Source: Chryseobacterium camelliae
Lineage (GTDB): Bacteria; Bacteroidota; Bacteroidia; Flavobacteriales; Weeksellaceae
Direction: 5' to 3'
Assembly: GCF_030818575.1 (NCBI RefSeq)
Contig: NZ_JAUTAL010000001.1
Location: 3,348,001 to 3,412,000 of the forward strand
Length of the DNA: 64,000 nucleotides
Every line of letters begins with the position of its first letter. Position 1 is the first letter of the stretch. Under the pieces are notes generated by a model, which searched no databases, had not been told where the DNA came from, and was given only the letters and a program-made list of their open reading frames with translations. A program made the position numbers and the translations under genes. Of this stretch, positions 54,313-64,000 are shown in pieces.

Positions 54313-56439
54313 TCAGGAATTGTATTGCAGGAATTTTTCCAGGATATCCACAGCACATTTCGGCAGGTTGGTTCCCGGCCCGAAGATAAAGTCGGCACCG
54401 TTGGCATACAGGAATTCATAGTCCTGTTGCGGGATGACGCCTCCCACGACAATTTCTATATCATCCGCCCCAAGTTTTTTCAGTTCTTCCACTACCTGCG
54501 GAACCAGCGTTTTGTGGCCGGCTGCCAGTGAAGAAACCCCCAGGATATGGATATCATTTTCCACCGCCTGTTTCGCAACCTCTTCCGGAGTCTGGAACAG
54601 CGGTGCTACATCCACATCAAATCCCATATCCGCAAAGGCGGTTGCCACTACTTTGGCTCCCCTGTCATGACCATCCTGGCCCATTTTAGCTACCATCAGC
54701 CTTGGGCGCCTTCCTTCTTCTTCTTCAAACTTTCTGGTCAGGGCAAGTGCCTTTTCAAAATATTCGTTTTTTCCTGCATTCATAGCATATACTCCTGAAA
54801 TAGTCCTGATATTGGCTTTGTACCTGCCGAAGCTTTCTTCCATTGCATCGCTCATTTCCCCCAACGTTACTCGCCTGCGGGCAGCCTCTATGCAAAACTC
54901 AAGAAGGTTTCCTTTTCCCGTACCGGCACTTTCGCGGATGGTATGGAGAATCTCTTCCACAGCTTTTGTATTTCGTTCTGATTTTATGGTGTTCAGCCGC
55001 TCAATCTGCTTCCTGCGGACTTCGGTATTATCAATATCCAGGATTTCTATTTCATTCTGCTTCAGGGCAGACCTGAAAGAATTGACCCCAATAATAAACT
55101 CCTCGCCACTGTCGATCTTAGCCTGTTTCCTTGCCGCAGCTTCTTCAATCCTCATTTTAGGAATGCCGGCTTCTATGGCTTTGGTCATTCCGCCCTCCTG
55201 CTCTACTTCATCAATATACTTCATGGCCTCCTCAATCATCTGCTGTGTAAGGCTTTCCACTAGGTGGCTTCCTCCCATCGGGTCTACAACATCGCAGATG
55301 CCACTTTCCTGCTGGAGGATGATCTGGGTATTCCTGGCAATTTTCGCAGAGTAGTCTGTAGGAAGGGCAATGGCTTCGTCCAGTGCATTGGTATGCAACG
55401 ACTGTGTTCCTCCCAATGCTGAAGAGAGTGCCTCAATAGCCGTCCTGGTAATGTTGTTGAACGGTTCCTGCTCCGTTAGTGACCATCCTGAGGTCTGGGA
55501 ATGGGTCCTTAAGGCTAAAGATTTAGGGTTCTGTGGATTAAACTGTTTCAGCAAAGTAGCCCAGATGTACCTCGCAGCCCTCATTTTGGCAATTTCCATA
55601 AAATGATTCATGCCGATCGCCCAGAAAAAGGATAGCCTCGGTGCAAAATCATCGACGTTCATACCGGCCTTGATCCCGGTCCTTACATATTCCAGCCCGT
55701 CTGCAAGCGTATAGGCCATTTCCAAAACCGGAGTGGCCCCCGCTTCCTGCATATGGTATCCTGAAATGGAGATGGAATTAAATTTTGGAATATTCCGGGA
55801 TGTATATTCAAAAATATCCGCAATAATTTTCATGGATGGTGCCGGCGGATAGATGTAAGTATTCCGTACCATGAATTCTTTCAGGATATCATTCTGAATG
55901 GTTCCTGAAAGCTGGTCCTGCGTCACTCCCTGCTCTTCTGCCGCCACAATGTAAAATGCCAGGACCGGAAGCACAGCCCCGTTCATGGTCATGGACACTG
56001 AAATCTGGTCCAAAGGGATTTCATTGAAAAGAATCTTCATATCTTCTACGGAATCAATCGCTACGCCTGCTTTTCCCACGTCTCCCACAACTCTTGCATG
56101 ATCGGAATCATAGCCTCTGTGCGTTGCCAGATCGAACGCCACTGAAAGCCCTTTCTGCCCGGCAGCAAGGTTTCTTCTGTAAAAGGCATTGGATTCTTCA
56201 GCCGTTGAAAATCCGGCATACTGACGAATGGTCCACGGTTTCTGAACATACATGGTGGAATAAGGCCCTCTCAGGTAGGGCTCTATTCCTGGAGCGGTCT
56301 GTGTAAGCAACGGATCTTTTATGTCATCTGCACTATACGCTGACTTCAGCTGAAGCCCGTCTTTTTCAAATGCATAAATTTCCCTGCTTTTTTCAGATAT
56401 GGTAAATTGAGGAGCTTTGTTCTGAACTTCTCTTCTCAT
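54313..56439 (-). CDS. scpA: methylmalonyl-CoA mutase, catalytic subunit
   Basis: B12-dependent mutase that interconverts succinyl-CoA and (R)-methylmalonyl-CoA. The 708 residues include the TIM-barrel substrate region ([20 protein letters not shown], in parts [10 protein letters not shown] and [17 protein letters not shown]) and the C-terminal cobalamin domain with the DxHxxG motif in [10 protein letters not shown]. The protein is the full-length alpha (catalytic) form. No small beta subunit is seen in the window; the chaperone MeaB lies about 6 kb to the left. Confidence 0.95.
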   Translation of the reverse strand: MRREVQNKAPQFTISEKSREIYAFEKDGLQLKSAYSADDIKDPLLTQTAPGIEPYLRGPYSTMYVQKPWTIRQYAGFSTAEESNAFYRRNLAAGQKGLSVAFDLATHRGYDSDHARVVGDVGKAGVAIDSVEDMKILFNEIPLDQISVSMTMNGAVLPVLAFYIVAAEEQGVTQDQLSGTIQNDILKEFMVRNTYIYPPAPSMKIIADIFEYTSRNIPKFNSISISGYHMQEAGATPVLEMAYTLADGLEYVRTGIKAGMNVDDFAPRLSFFWAIGMNHFMEIAKMRAARYIWATLLKQFNPQNPKSLALRTHSQTSGWSLTEQEPFNNITRTAIEALSSALGGTQSLHTNALDEAIALPTDYSAKIARNTQIILQQESGICDVVDPMGGSHLVESLTQQMIEEAMKYIDEVEQEGGMTKAIEAGIPKMRIEEAAARKQAKIDSGEEFIIGVNSFRSALKQNEIEILDIDNTEVRRKQIERLNTIKSERNTKAVEEILHTIRESAGTGKGNLLEFCIEAARRRVTLGEMSDAMEESFGRYKANIRTISGVYAMNAGKNEYFEKALALTRKFEEEEGRRPRLMVAKMGQDGHDRGAKVVATAFADMGFDVDVAPLFQTPEEVAKQAVENDIHILGVSSLAAGHKTLVPQVVEELKKLGADDIEIVVGGVIPQQDYEFLYANGADFIFGPGTNLPKCAVDILEKFLQYNS

Positions 56440-56507
56440 AATGTCCGATTTATTATCTGGCTAAAATTACACATTTTCGGGAGAATACATTTTTAATAAT
56501 TTTCCGA

Positions 56508-56533
56508 TAAAAAAAAGCGTCAAAATATGACGC
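56508..56533 (-). terminator. terminator of the broken lipoprotein gene
   Basis: GCGTCA/TGACGC stem with a TATTT loop and eight or more T on the minus strand; it isolates scpA from the gene upstream. Confidence 0.88.
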
Positions 56534-56558
56534 TTAAATTTGATTTAGTTCTTATTGA

Positions 56559-57136
56559 TTAATGAGATTCATAACAATCCGGGTAACCATTATGATTATT
56601 ATCTTCACAGTCAGGATTTTCCGGCGCAGGTAAAGCAGGAGTACTTTGATAACAATTATTTACTTCAGTTTCAATTGACTTTAACTCATAATCATTTGTT
56701 ACAACACCATTTTCTTTAACGGTATTTATCTTTATTTCAATGTTCCCATAACTTTTATTTGCTGTTTTAAAAACGTCTAATGTCTGGGAAATATACTGTC
56801 CTGCCGGAATTGTAAAAATTTTACCTTCAATAATAGTATTATCGCTAATAATTACAATATTTACCTGTCTATCATTTACAGATAAAACATCAGAACTAGC
56901 ATATAATCTGTACTTATTACATGGAGAATTATCGTTATTCATTGAAGACTGTTCAATAAAAATAACAGGAGTAACATAATTCTCATCATTTAATGTACTT
57001 GATGATTTACTTACTAAATAATTAGATTTTATTGATGGAAAACCTCATGACTATCACTCTGAAGATCTGATCCATTACAAGAAGAAAGTAAAAGCATAAG
57101 TACTGCACAGGAAGAAAATGATAATAATTTTTTCAT
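56559..57136 (-). pseudogene. putative lipoprotein gene split by a frameshift
   Basis: The ATG at 57136 opens a lipoprotein signal (LLSSC, Cys20) but stops after 35 codons at 57029-57031. The second frame continues PSIKSNYLVSK, STLNDENY and then 127 residues (56559-56942) ending CEDNNHNGYPDCYESH. Adding one T to the TTTT run at 57039-57042 joins both parts (E-V-F-P-S-I-K). The restored protein of about 191 residues is beta-rich with an acidic Cys-containing tail. It is notably more AT-rich than its neighbours, suggesting recent arrival. Function unknown. Confidence 0.7.
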
Positions 57137-57170
57137 ATTTTTATAATTAGACCACTAATATATAAAATTA

Positions 57171-59276
57171 TCAGATTTTTCTTATCCCCATTTCATACAA
57201 TGCAAAAGAAATCAGATCTGCATTTTCCCCGATCACCTGCTCGGTAGATCGTCCGGCGCCGTGACCTGCATTTTTCTCAATACGTAAAAGGATGGGATTG
57301 CTGCATGCCTGCTTTTCCTGGAGTTCGGCTCCGAATTTAAATGAGTGAGCCGGAACTACCCTGTCATCATGATCGCTGGTGATGATCATGGTGGACGGAT
57401 AGCATGTTCCGACTTTCACATTATGAACCGGCGAATAGGATTTCAGGTATTCAAACATTTCTTTGCTGTCTTCCGCTGTTCCATAGTCATATGACCATCC
57501 GGCGCCGGCAGTGAACTTGTTGTACCTCAGCATATCCAGAACACCCACTCCCGGGAAAGCCACTTTAGCCAGGTCCGGACGCATAGTCATGGTAGCTCCC
57601 ACAAGGAGGCCTCCATTGGATCTTCCGGATAGGGCCATATATTCTTTTGAAGTATAGCCTTTACTCTGTAAATATTCTCCTGCTGCAATAAAATCGTTGA
57701 AGACATTTTTCTTCTGCATTTTGGTTCCGGCATCATGCCATTTTTTTCCGTATTCTCCACCACCGCGGATGTTCGGAACAGCATAAATACCTCCATTTTC
57801 CATCCATATGGCATTGACTACTGAAAAAGCCGGCCGCAGGCTGATGTTGAACCCTCCGTAAGAATAGAGCATTGTAGGATTTTTGCCATCCATCCTGATC
57901 CCCTTTTTATAGCTGATCATCATCGGAATTTTCGTTCCGTCTTTGGAAGTATAAAATACCTGCTCAGAAACATAATCATCCGGATTGAACTTTACCCTCG
58001 GCTTTTGATATACTTCTGATTTTCCTGAATCTGTATTAAATTTATATGTGGTTCCGGGCGTTATATAATTGCTGAATGAATAATACAGTTCTTTTTCTTC
58101 TTTTTTTCCGCCGAAACCTGATACATTTCCTTTTCCGGGAAGTGTAATTTCCCTGATGAGCTTTCCGTTTTTATCCATCTGCTTTACCTGGCCCAAGGCA
58201 TCTACCATATAGACGGCAAAGAAGTATCCTCCTCCGGTAGAGATGCCCAGAACATTTTCAGTTTCCGGGATTACATCTTTCCAGTTTTCCGGCGTTGGAT
58301 TTTGGATGCTGGTCTTTACCAGGCGCATATTGGGAGCATCCTTATCCGTAAATATATACAGATCATCACCATCCGTATCCACAATACTGGCATTGATATC
58401 AAATCCTTTTACTACCTGCACAAAGTCGCCGCCTTTCTTTAAATCCTTAATATATAATTCATTACCGTTAGTTGCATTAGCCGCAGAAATAATCAGATAC
58501 CGCTGGTCTTCAGACACCCCTGCTCCCAGATATCTTCTCGGTGTCTTTTCACCGCCGAAAATCAACTGGTCTTCAGATTGTTTTGTGCCCAGTTTATGAA
58601 AATAAACTTTATGTTTATCCGTCATTCCTGAAAGTACAGTTCCTTCTTTAGGTTTATCATAGCTTGAATAGTAAAATCCTTCATCACCCCGCCAGGAAAT
58701 GCCGCTGAACTTTACGTCATTCAGGGTATCATCAATCTGCTTCCCGGTTACGGCATTCAGGATGATGATTTTATTCCAGTCACTCCCGCCTTCCGAGATG
58801 GAATAGGCTGCGAGGTTTCCTTTTTTGTTGAAGGAAAGCTGCGCCAGTGATGTGGTTCCCTTATCCGAGAACTTGTTAGGGTCCAGGAATATTTCTGTTA
58901 CTTTAGTCTTGTTATTTGTTCTGTATAGGACAGATTGCGCCTGCAATCCATCGTTCTTATAATAATAGGTATAATCCCCTTCTTTGAACGGTGCTGAAAT
59001 CTTTTCATAATTCCAGATATCTCTCAGCTGATTTTTGATCTGCTCCCGAAACGGTATTTTTGAAAGGTAATTCTGGCTGTAGGCAACTTCTTCATCCACC
59101 CACTTTTTTGTGGCTTCAGAATCATTTTCCAGATCCCTGAACGGATCCTGTACTGCGGTCCCGAAATAAGTATCGGTCTGGCTTCCTTTTAATGCTTTAG
59201 GATAATTCATTTTCTGAGAATAGAAAGAGGCGGAATACAGGATTCCGGCTGTCAGTAATATGGGTTTAAAATTCAT
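57171..59276 (-). CDS. prolyl oligopeptidase family serine peptidase (S9A)
   Basis: Periplasmic proline-specific peptidase of 701 residues from the ATG at 59276 (MNFKPILLTAG); the alternative at 59294 lies on top of the -7 element (TATTTTTG, 59299-59292). A signal peptide precedes an N-terminal seven-blade beta-propeller region (about 30-420) and an alpha/beta-hydrolase domain. The catalytic triad is visible: Ser in GRSNGGLLVG, Asp in DHDDRVVPAHS and His in AGHGAGR. It is a single-gene unit. Confidence 0.93.
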   Translation of the reverse strand: MNFKPILLTAGILYSASFYSQKMNYPKALKGSQTDTYFGTAVQDPFRDLENDSEATKKWVDEEVAYSQNYLSKIPFREQIKNQLRDIWNYEKISAPFKEGDYTYYYKNDGLQAQSVLYRTNNKTKVTEIFLDPNKFSDKGTTSLAQLSFNKKGNLAAYSISEGGSDWNKIIILNAVTGKQIDDTLNDVKFSGISWRGDEGFYYSSYDKPKEGTVLSGMTDKHKVYFHKLGTKQSEDQLIFGGEKTPRRYLGAGVSEDQRYLIISAANATNGNELYIKDLKKGGDFVQVVKGFDINASIVDTDGDDLYIFTDKDAPNMRLVKTSIQNPTPENWKDVIPETENVLGISTGGGYFFAVYMVDALGQVKQMDKNGKLIREITLPGKGNVSGFGGKKEEKELYYSFSNYITPGTTYKFNTDSGKSEVYQKPRVKFNPDDYVSEQVFYTSKDGTKIPMMISYKKGIRMDGKNPTMLYSYGGFNISLRPAFSVVNAIWMENGGIYAVPNIRGGGEYGKKWHDAGTKMQKKNVFNDFIAAGEYLQSKGYTSKEYMALSGRSNGGLLVGATMTMRPDLAKVAFPGVGVLDMLRYNKFTAGAGWSYDYGTAEDSKEMFEYLKSYSPVHNVKVGTCYPSTMIITSDHDDRVVPAHSFKFGAELQEKQACSNPILLRIEKNAGHGAGRSTEQVIGENADLISFALYEMGIRKI

Positions 59277-59310
59277 GTGAAAGGATTTTATCAAAAATAG
59301 GGAAAGTATC

Positions 59311-59345
59311 GGAAATAAAAAAGCGGTCCAGTAAAGGACCGCTTC
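59311..59345 (-). terminator. terminator of the 59351 gene
   Basis: AGCGGTCC/GGACCGCT stem (59322-59329 with 59336-59343) with an A/T tail on the minus strand. Confidence 0.85.
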
Positions 59346-59350
59346 AACGG

Positions 59351-60007
59351 TTATTTTATATTTTTAAGATAAGCTTCTTCCAGGTTCCAGGATAGGGATT
59401 CTGGTCCTCCGTTCCAATAAAATACATTTCCGTCTTTGTATTTCTGGTACAACCTGAATGTGTCTGAAATCAAGACCTTCTTATCCGCTTTTTTTAAATG
59501 CGAAGTAAGATCTTTAAGGTATTTCTTCATTTCGCCAGCAGTGAATCGTCTGATATCTCTTTCTTTCGTATCCAATGGTCTGGACGGCACTTTAAGATTT
59601 ACCTGGTACAGTATTTCCGTCACTTTCTGTCCCTCAAGCTGTTTGTCTGTAATGTCCGATACACTTTTGATCTGATAGTTTGCATTTTTAAGCTGATCCA
59701 TCAGAACTGCAAAATAATTTCGGGCATCCGGAAGGCAGGCTTGTGCTACCTTATCCGGCAGGGTGGAAAGAAAAATTTTGGTCAGGTGGTCCACTTTACT
59801 ATTGAAGGTCTGTTCCCTGATGCTTTCGGTGTCAAGGAACTGGTTACCATACATATTGAGCTCATCGAGTGAGCGGTTATCATATCTGATGTATGCATTG
59901 AAGTACAGCTGAAATACCTTTTCCGGCTGTAAAACAGGGTCCTGCGCCTGCAACTGCTGAATACACAGCATCATCAGGAGCATAAAAAATACTCTACACT
60001 TTTTCAT
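59351..60007 (-). CDS. secreted protein of unknown function
   Basis: 218 residues with a signal peptide (KKCRVFFMLLMMLC, cleavage after LQAQ). The mature protein is helical and charged, with no recognised motif; YLKDLTSHLKKADKKV and WNGGPESLSWNLEEAY are the most distinctive segments. Probably periplasmic. It is monocistronic between two terminators, downstream of prfA. Confidence 0.65.
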   Translation of the reverse strand: MKKCRVFFMLLMMLCIQQLQAQDPVLQPEKVFQLYFNAYIRYDNRSLDELNMYGNQFLDTESIREQTFNSKVDHLTKIFLSTLPDKVAQACLPDARNYFAVLMDQLKNANYQIKSVSDITDKQLEGQKVTEILYQVNLKVPSRPLDTKERDIRRFTAGEMKKYLKDLTSHLKKADKKVLISDTFRLYQKYKDGNVFYWNGGPESLSWNLEEAYLKNIK

Positions 60008-60028
60008 AGCTTAACTGTTTAATTACTC

Positions 60029-60058
60029 AAAAAAAAAGACTCCTGATTAACAAGAGTC
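60029..60058 (-). terminator. terminator of prfA
   Basis: GACTC/GAGTC stem (60054-60058 with 60038-60042) with an 11-nt loop and nine T on the minus strand. Confidence 0.75.
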
Positions 60059-60083
60059 ATTAAGGTATAAATATAGAATATTT

Positions 60084-61169
60084 TTATAGATTTTCTTCTT
60101 CTCCCTTCATTTTTTCAGCATTTTCTGCCATAATAACGGCATCTATCATTTCAGAGATATCTCCGTTCATGTATGCATCCAGATTGTACATGGATTTGTT
60201 GATCCTGTGATCCGTTACCCTTCCCTGAGGATAGTTGTACGTTTTGATCTTAGCGGAACGGTCCCCGGTAGATACCATGGTTTTCCTTTGTGCAGCAATG
60301 TCTCCCTGAACTTCCTGAAGCTTGATGTCATATAACTTTGCCCGCAGCATCTCCATAGCCAGCTCACGGTTGGCCAGCTGCGAACGTGCCTGCTGGCAAA
60401 CCACCACCAATCCTGAAGGCTTATGGGTAAGCTGAACTTTGGTTTCCACCTTGTTTACGTTCTGCCCTCCTGCTCCTCCTGAACGGGAAGTCTGCATTTC
60501 GATATCGGCCGGATTGATTTCCACATCCACTTCTTCCGCTTCCGGAAGGACAGCAATGGTAATCGCCGAGGTATGCACCCTGCCCTGAGATTCTGTTTCA
60601 GGAACACGCTGTACCCGGTGAACGCCGGATTCAAACTTCATGATTCCATAGACACCCTCCCCTTCCACTTTCATAATAAGTTCCTTATATCCCTTCGCCG
60701 CTTCATTGGCATCGGTTACTTCATGCCTCCAACCTTTCGATTTGAAATACATGCTATACATACGGTAAATATCTTCTACGAAAATAGCAGCTTCATCTCC
60801 TCCGGTTCCTGCGCGCAATTCCACGATAACGTTCTTATCATCGGCAGGGTCTTTAGGAATCAGCAATACTTTAAGCTCCTCTTCCAGTCCCGGAATCTTT
60901 TCCTGGGCTTCCAGTTTTTCCATTTTAGCCAGGTCTACGAGATCCCTGTCTGATCCGTCTGCAATAATTTCATCGGATTCCTCAATCGTATCCAAAGCAG
61001 CTTTGTACTGGTCATACACCCGTACAATCTTTCCCAGGTCGCTGTATTCTTTGTTCAGAGCAGAATACCTCTTCTGATCCGAGATCACATCGGGCTGGAT
61101 AATGAGATCTGCTACCTCATTATATCTTTGTTTTATAGCTTCTAGTTTCGGGACTAACGATTTAGACAT
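60084..61169 (-). CDS. prfA: peptide chain release factor 1
   Basis: Class I release factor that reads UAA and UAG and releases the finished peptide. The 361 residues carry the GGQ peptidyl-hydrolase motif in [12 protein letters not shown] and the PxT-type stop recognition region near [14 protein letters not shown], plus the long helical N-terminal domain. This is a complete housekeeping gene, unlike the shorter PrfH at 50474. The TATCTTTG -7 element lies at 61196-61189. Confidence 0.96.
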   Translation of the reverse strand: MSKSLVPKLEAIKQRYNEVADLIIQPDVISDQKRYSALNKEYSDLGKIVRVYDQYKAALDTIEESDEIIADGSDRDLVDLAKMEKLEAQEKIPGLEEELKVLLIPKDPADDKNVIVELRAGTGGDEAAIFVEDIYRMYSMYFKSKGWRHEVTDANEAAKGYKELIMKVEGEGVYGIMKFESGVHRVQRVPETESQGRVHTSAITIAVLPEAEEVDVEINPADIEMQTSRSGGAGGQNVNKVETKVQLTHKPSGLVVVCQQARSQLANRELAMEMLRAKLYDIKLQEVQGDIAAQRKTMVSTGDRSAKIKTYNYPQGRVTDHRINKSMYNLDAYMNGDISEMIDAVIMAENAEKMKGEEENL

Positions 61170-61188
61170 GATGGAAATTTTGTGGGTG

Positions 61189-61196
61189 CAAAGATA
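61189..61196 (-). promoter_or_regulatory. -7 element of the prfA promoter
   Basis: TATCTTTG, a perfect TAnnTTTG, with a T-run near -33 at 19 nt distance, about 20 nt upstream of prfA. Confidence 0.55.
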
Positions 61197-61275
61197 AGAA
61201 TTATTAATTCAAATTAAAAACCGGTTATGGTTCTGATTTATAAAGTCTTTTGATTCAAAACGCTTATCAACAGAA

Positions 61276-61299
61276 GAGGCTGCGTTATGCAGCCTCTTT
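61276..61299 (-). terminator. terminator of the amylase gene
   Basis: Perfect GAGGCTGC/GCAGCCTC stem with an ATAAC loop on the minus strand; the T-tail is weak (TTCTGTTG). Confidence 0.7.
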
Positions 61300-61324
61300 C
61301 CTGATCTAATGGTATATATTTCTG

Positions 61325-64000
61325 TTAAGGAACGATCATTTTCTGGATAGCCGTCCCGTTAGCTGCCTTCAGGTAAACCAGATAAGTCCCGGCAGGATAT
61401 GCTGCTTTGAACTCATGGGTTCCGTTCTCCTGATTGAGTTTAAATGAATCCATTTTTTTACCGCTCATGTCATAGATCACAATCTCTGCATTTTTAGCTT
61501 TATAATAAATGAATTTTGCCTGTCCATTCTTCACAGGATTATCTGCTACCTGTAGGGAAAGCCTGTGAGCAGTATTTTCATCCGTAGACAGGGATCCCGC
61601 ATAATTCCCGAAAATCCTGAATTCGCCGGGCTGAAGTGTAATAGGGGCCGTAGTGGAGGTGATGTTTGAAACCGTATTGTCCATAAGGTTCTGCCATGCT
61701 CCGGCATAAGGGAAATAAGGCACTACATTCTGCGCAGAGGTATTGTAGTTAGCCAGCACGACTATATTTTTCATGCCTGTAGTGAGCAGGTTATCATACA
61801 CATAAATCCTGGTGATCAGCCCATTGGGATCATTGGAAAGGTTATTGGATTCGATGGTATAAGTTTTTGACTTGAATACCGGATGGGAATTCCGTATATT
61901 GATGATCTGCGCCCAGGTATTATACACTGCTTTCCTGTTGGCATTGGAATCATAGCCCAAGGTGAAAGCTATAGGTTTTTCATCTGTACGGCAGTTATTG
62001 TTGATCGTTCCGTCTGTACACCTGTTGATGCTGAATTCATAGCCCAGTTCACCAAACTGCCAGATCATTTTAGGCCCGGGAATGGTAAAAAACGTAGCCC
62101 CGAAAGTCTTCATCCTTTCCAGTGCCGTATTGAGGTTTTTAACATCATAAGCACCGTTGGCAGCACCATAAGCAAGATTTTTGAACATCAGCCTTTCTTC
62201 ATCATGGCTTTCTCCGTACCCTACCGCACTCATATTGGTAAATCCGTGGAGGGTATGGTTCATCCTGTCATAGTTACTGTTTTCCTTGTACCCCATTGTA
62301 TTCTGGTTGTAAGGATCGGTCTGTTTATTCCACATCAGCACCCCTTTTCCTTCTGCAATACGGTAATTCGCCCACTGCTGCTCTTCCGCATCTGTTCCCA
62401 GGTGTTCAAAGATCATATATGAATTCGGATCGATGCCCCATTGTTTATCGGCATAATATTTCAGGATGTCTACCCTGTCCTGCTGATAGGCATTGGTACA
62501 GTTTTCATCGCTTGCCGTACAGTTCTGGGTAAATCCTTTCGTAAGGTCCCAACGGAAACCGTCGATATGATATTCCGTAAGCCATTGCTGAAGGCATCGT
62601 TCAACATAGTATCGGGTTGCGGTACTCGTGTGGTTAAAGTCATTGAAAACGCTGTATGAATGTTTCGCTACCTGGTTGAAATAAGGATTGTTAGCGGCTA
62701 CATCCCCATATCCGTCGCCATCAGGGTCTATATTCCAAAGTCTTACCAGCGGTGACCGTCCGGTAGCATGGTTGAAAGCGACATCCAGAATTACAGCAAT
62801 CCCATTCTGGTGGCACAGGTCTACAAATTCTTTGAATTTTTCCGGCGTTCCATAGGCTTTATCCAATGCATAATGGAACGAGGTATTATATCCCCATGAT
62901 ACATTCCCGTCGAACTCCATTATAGGCATAAGTTCAATGGCATTGATGTTCAGGTTTTTGAGGTAGGTAATTTTATTGATCAGCGACTGCCAGTTTTTTT
63001 CCTGCGTAAAGTCCCTCAACAGGAGCTCATAGATGATCAGGTTATCTTTGGATGGCCTCTGGAAATTGCTTACCTGCCAGTTGTAAGCAGTCTGTCCCGT
63101 TTTAAATGTGGAAACTTCAAAACCCTGCCCGGAAGGGAATGATGGTAACCCCGGATATGTAGCTGAAGAAATCCACTGGTCATCATAGGATGATAAAATC
63201 TGCGGAGAATAAGGATCGGCAACTTTTTTAAGATCATTGGTCCTGTATTGGAAGGTATAGAGTTGCTGAGGTGTCAGGCCGCTCAGTTCGATCCAGTAAA
63301 GATCAGGATTGGTAGTATCCCTTTTCATCAGATAATTGTCATTGACCGTCCAGTTATTAAAACTGCCGATGACGTGGACGAAGTTCTTATAAGGAGCATA
63401 TAAAGCCAGCCCTACTTTGGTATTGTCTGTAGGGTTGTAATTGATGCCCTGTCTGATCCATGAAGGGATGGCCTGTGAAACCACGTTTCTCGGAACCTGC
63501 AACACGAAAGCCACAGATTTGGAGGTAGACCCTTGTGTTGCGACCAATTCCATATCGGCATCTCCTGTTACCATATAACTGTAGGAATAAGAAGTTGAGG
63601 GTGTTGAAGTGCTATTCACCACCACACCATTGGCTTTCAGCTGAAATGTTGCCGCAACATTAGTAGTTCCCGTAACCGTAATCGAATTTCCGGAAGGTAC
63701 GGATGTAAGGCTGTTGGCTGCCGGATTGGTAAGGCTTAAGCTGAGCACCCCTACATTCACATAATTATCTGAGGTCTGGTGGGCGCCTGTTTTATCTTTC
63801 AGCAGGAATCCGATCCTTCCGATTCCTGTCCTGTTATAAAATACAGTAGGTGTAAAGGTTAAAGAGTACGTGTCCGTTGTTGCATTGTAATTGAGTTTGT
63901 TAAGGTCATTAGAATTATTCCAGCTTCCGTTGGTAGGGCAGTCCTGACTGTTCTGATAGTTGGTATCCAATGACCATGACCATATGTAAACAGCGTTATT
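61325..64000 (-). CDS. GH13 alpha-amylase-family enzyme with T9SS sorting domain (5' end outside window)
   Basis: The frame is open from the right edge to 61325, so the N-terminus is missing. About 891 residues are visible. In order: a beta-rich starch-binding-like N-terminal region, an Ig-like segment, a CBM48-type domain (VHVIGSFNNW), then the GH13 barrel with DVAFNHATG, GFRWDLTKGF (nucleophile Asp), EHLG (acid/base Glu) and GESHDEERL. The last 75 residues (VADNPVKNG to KMIVP) form a type A T9SS sorting domain, so the enzyme is exported to the cell surface. It likely cleaves starch or glycogen-type glucans. Confidence 0.92.
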   Translation of the reverse strand, partial: NNAVYIWSWSLDTNYQNSQDCPTNGSWNNSNDLNKLNYNATTDTYSLTFTPTVFYNRTGIGRIGFLLKDKTGAHQTSDNYVNVGVLSLSLTNPAANSLTSVPSGNSITVTGTTNVAATFQLKANGVVVNSTSTPSTSYSYSYMVTGDADMELVATQGSTSKSVAFVLQVPRNVVSQAIPSWIRQGINYNPTDNTKVGLALYAPYKNFVHVIGSFNNWTVNDNYLMKRDTTNPDLYWIELSGLTPQQLYTFQYRTNDLKKVADPYSPQILSSYDDQWISSATYPGLPSFPSGQGFEVSTFKTGQTAYNWQVSNFQRPSKDNLIIYELLLRDFTQEKNWQSLINKITYLKNLNINAIELMPIMEFDGNVSWGYNTSFHYALDKAYGTPEKFKEFVDLCHQNGIAVILDVAFNHATGRSPLVRLWNIDPDGDGYGDVAANNPYFNQVAKHSYSVFNDFNHTSTATRYYVERCLQQWLTEYHIDGFRWDLTKGFTQNCTASDENCTNAYQQDRVDILKYYADKQWGIDPNSYMIFEHLGTDAEEQQWANYRIAEGKGVLMWNKQTDPYNQNTMGYKENSNYDRMNHTLHGFTNMSAVGYGESHDEERLMFKNLAYGAANGAYDVKNLNTALERMKTFGATFFTIPGPKMIWQFGELGYEFSINRCTDGTINNNCRTDEKPIAFTLGYDSNANRKAVYNTWAQIINIRNSHPVFKSKTYTIESNNLSNDPNGLITRIYVYDNLLTTGMKNIVVLANYNTSAQNVVPYFPYAGAWQNLMDNTVSNITSTTAPITLQPGEFRIFGNYAGSLSTDENTAHRLSLQVADNPVKNGQAKFIYYKAKNAEIVIYDMSGKKMDSFKLNQENGTHEFKAAYPAGTYLVYLKAANGTAIQKMIVP

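Noticed and set aside
56559-56942. Stand-alone 127-residue gene
   Set aside because: Its ATG is internal; the frame extends upstream without a start codon to a point where one added base joins it to a lipoprotein signal peptide.

Overview
The window comes from a moderately AT-rich genome of the Bacteroidetes/Flavobacteriia, most likely Chryseobacterium or a close Weeksellaceae relative. The evidence is the TAnnTTTG-type -7 promoter elements, fused ccoNO, a type IX secretion (T9SS) C-terminal sorting domain, LES-like acidic residues after lipoprotein cysteines, and many families typical of flavobacteria. I saw no rRNA, tRNA, CRISPR array, insertion sequence or prophage.

Layout. 1-6760: a minus-strand thiamine operon (thiS, thiC, a second thiE-like gene, thiD, thiE, thiG, thiH, thiF) behind a TPP riboswitch; thiF runs off the left edge. 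6822-9498: an outer-membrane protein gene, then panB, a small membrane protein gene and an RluA-type pseudouridine synthase gene. 9513-19240: a Crp/Fnr regulator divergent from a complete cbb3 oxidase locus (ccoI, ccoS, ccoNO, ccoQ, ccoP, ccoG, ccoH-like, DsbD_2-like). 19261-29648: serS, a lipoprotein, a flippase and a glycosyltransferase, then mlaD with two Fe-S redox proteins, and ppiD. 29908-41667: lon, an AI-2E-family transporter, an acyl-CoA dehydrogenase, a DUF4349 lipoprotein, a GH125 mannosidase, pgi, a decayed toxin-antitoxin pair, folD and queE. 41708-49890: a polyprenyl sugar-phosphate transferase, mlaE, mlaF, small envelope proteins, an M48 protease, meaB, twin mini-cytochromes and an esterase.

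49951-53702 is the most interesting block. It is a compact minus-strand operon of rtcB (RNA ligase), a nucleotidyltransferase, prfH (release-factor homologue) and a TPR protein, with the last three genes 1 nt apart or overlapping. RtcB with PrfH is known as a repair and rescue pair for ribosomes cut in the decoding centre. The coupled nucleotidyltransferase and TPR protein look like extra members. Upstream lies a 25-codon ORF with its own consensus promoter and terminator, followed by a structured repeat. 53763-64000 holds a stress-type protein, methylmalonyl-CoA mutase, a broken lipoprotein gene, prolyl oligopeptidase, prfA and a T9SS-secreted GH13 amylase cut by the right edge.

Four genes carry single-base frameshifts (ccoI, the membrane Fe-S protein, a ParE-like toxin with two, a lipoprotein), at or beside short homopolymers. 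They could be assembly errors or real decay, and this matters when reading those genes.
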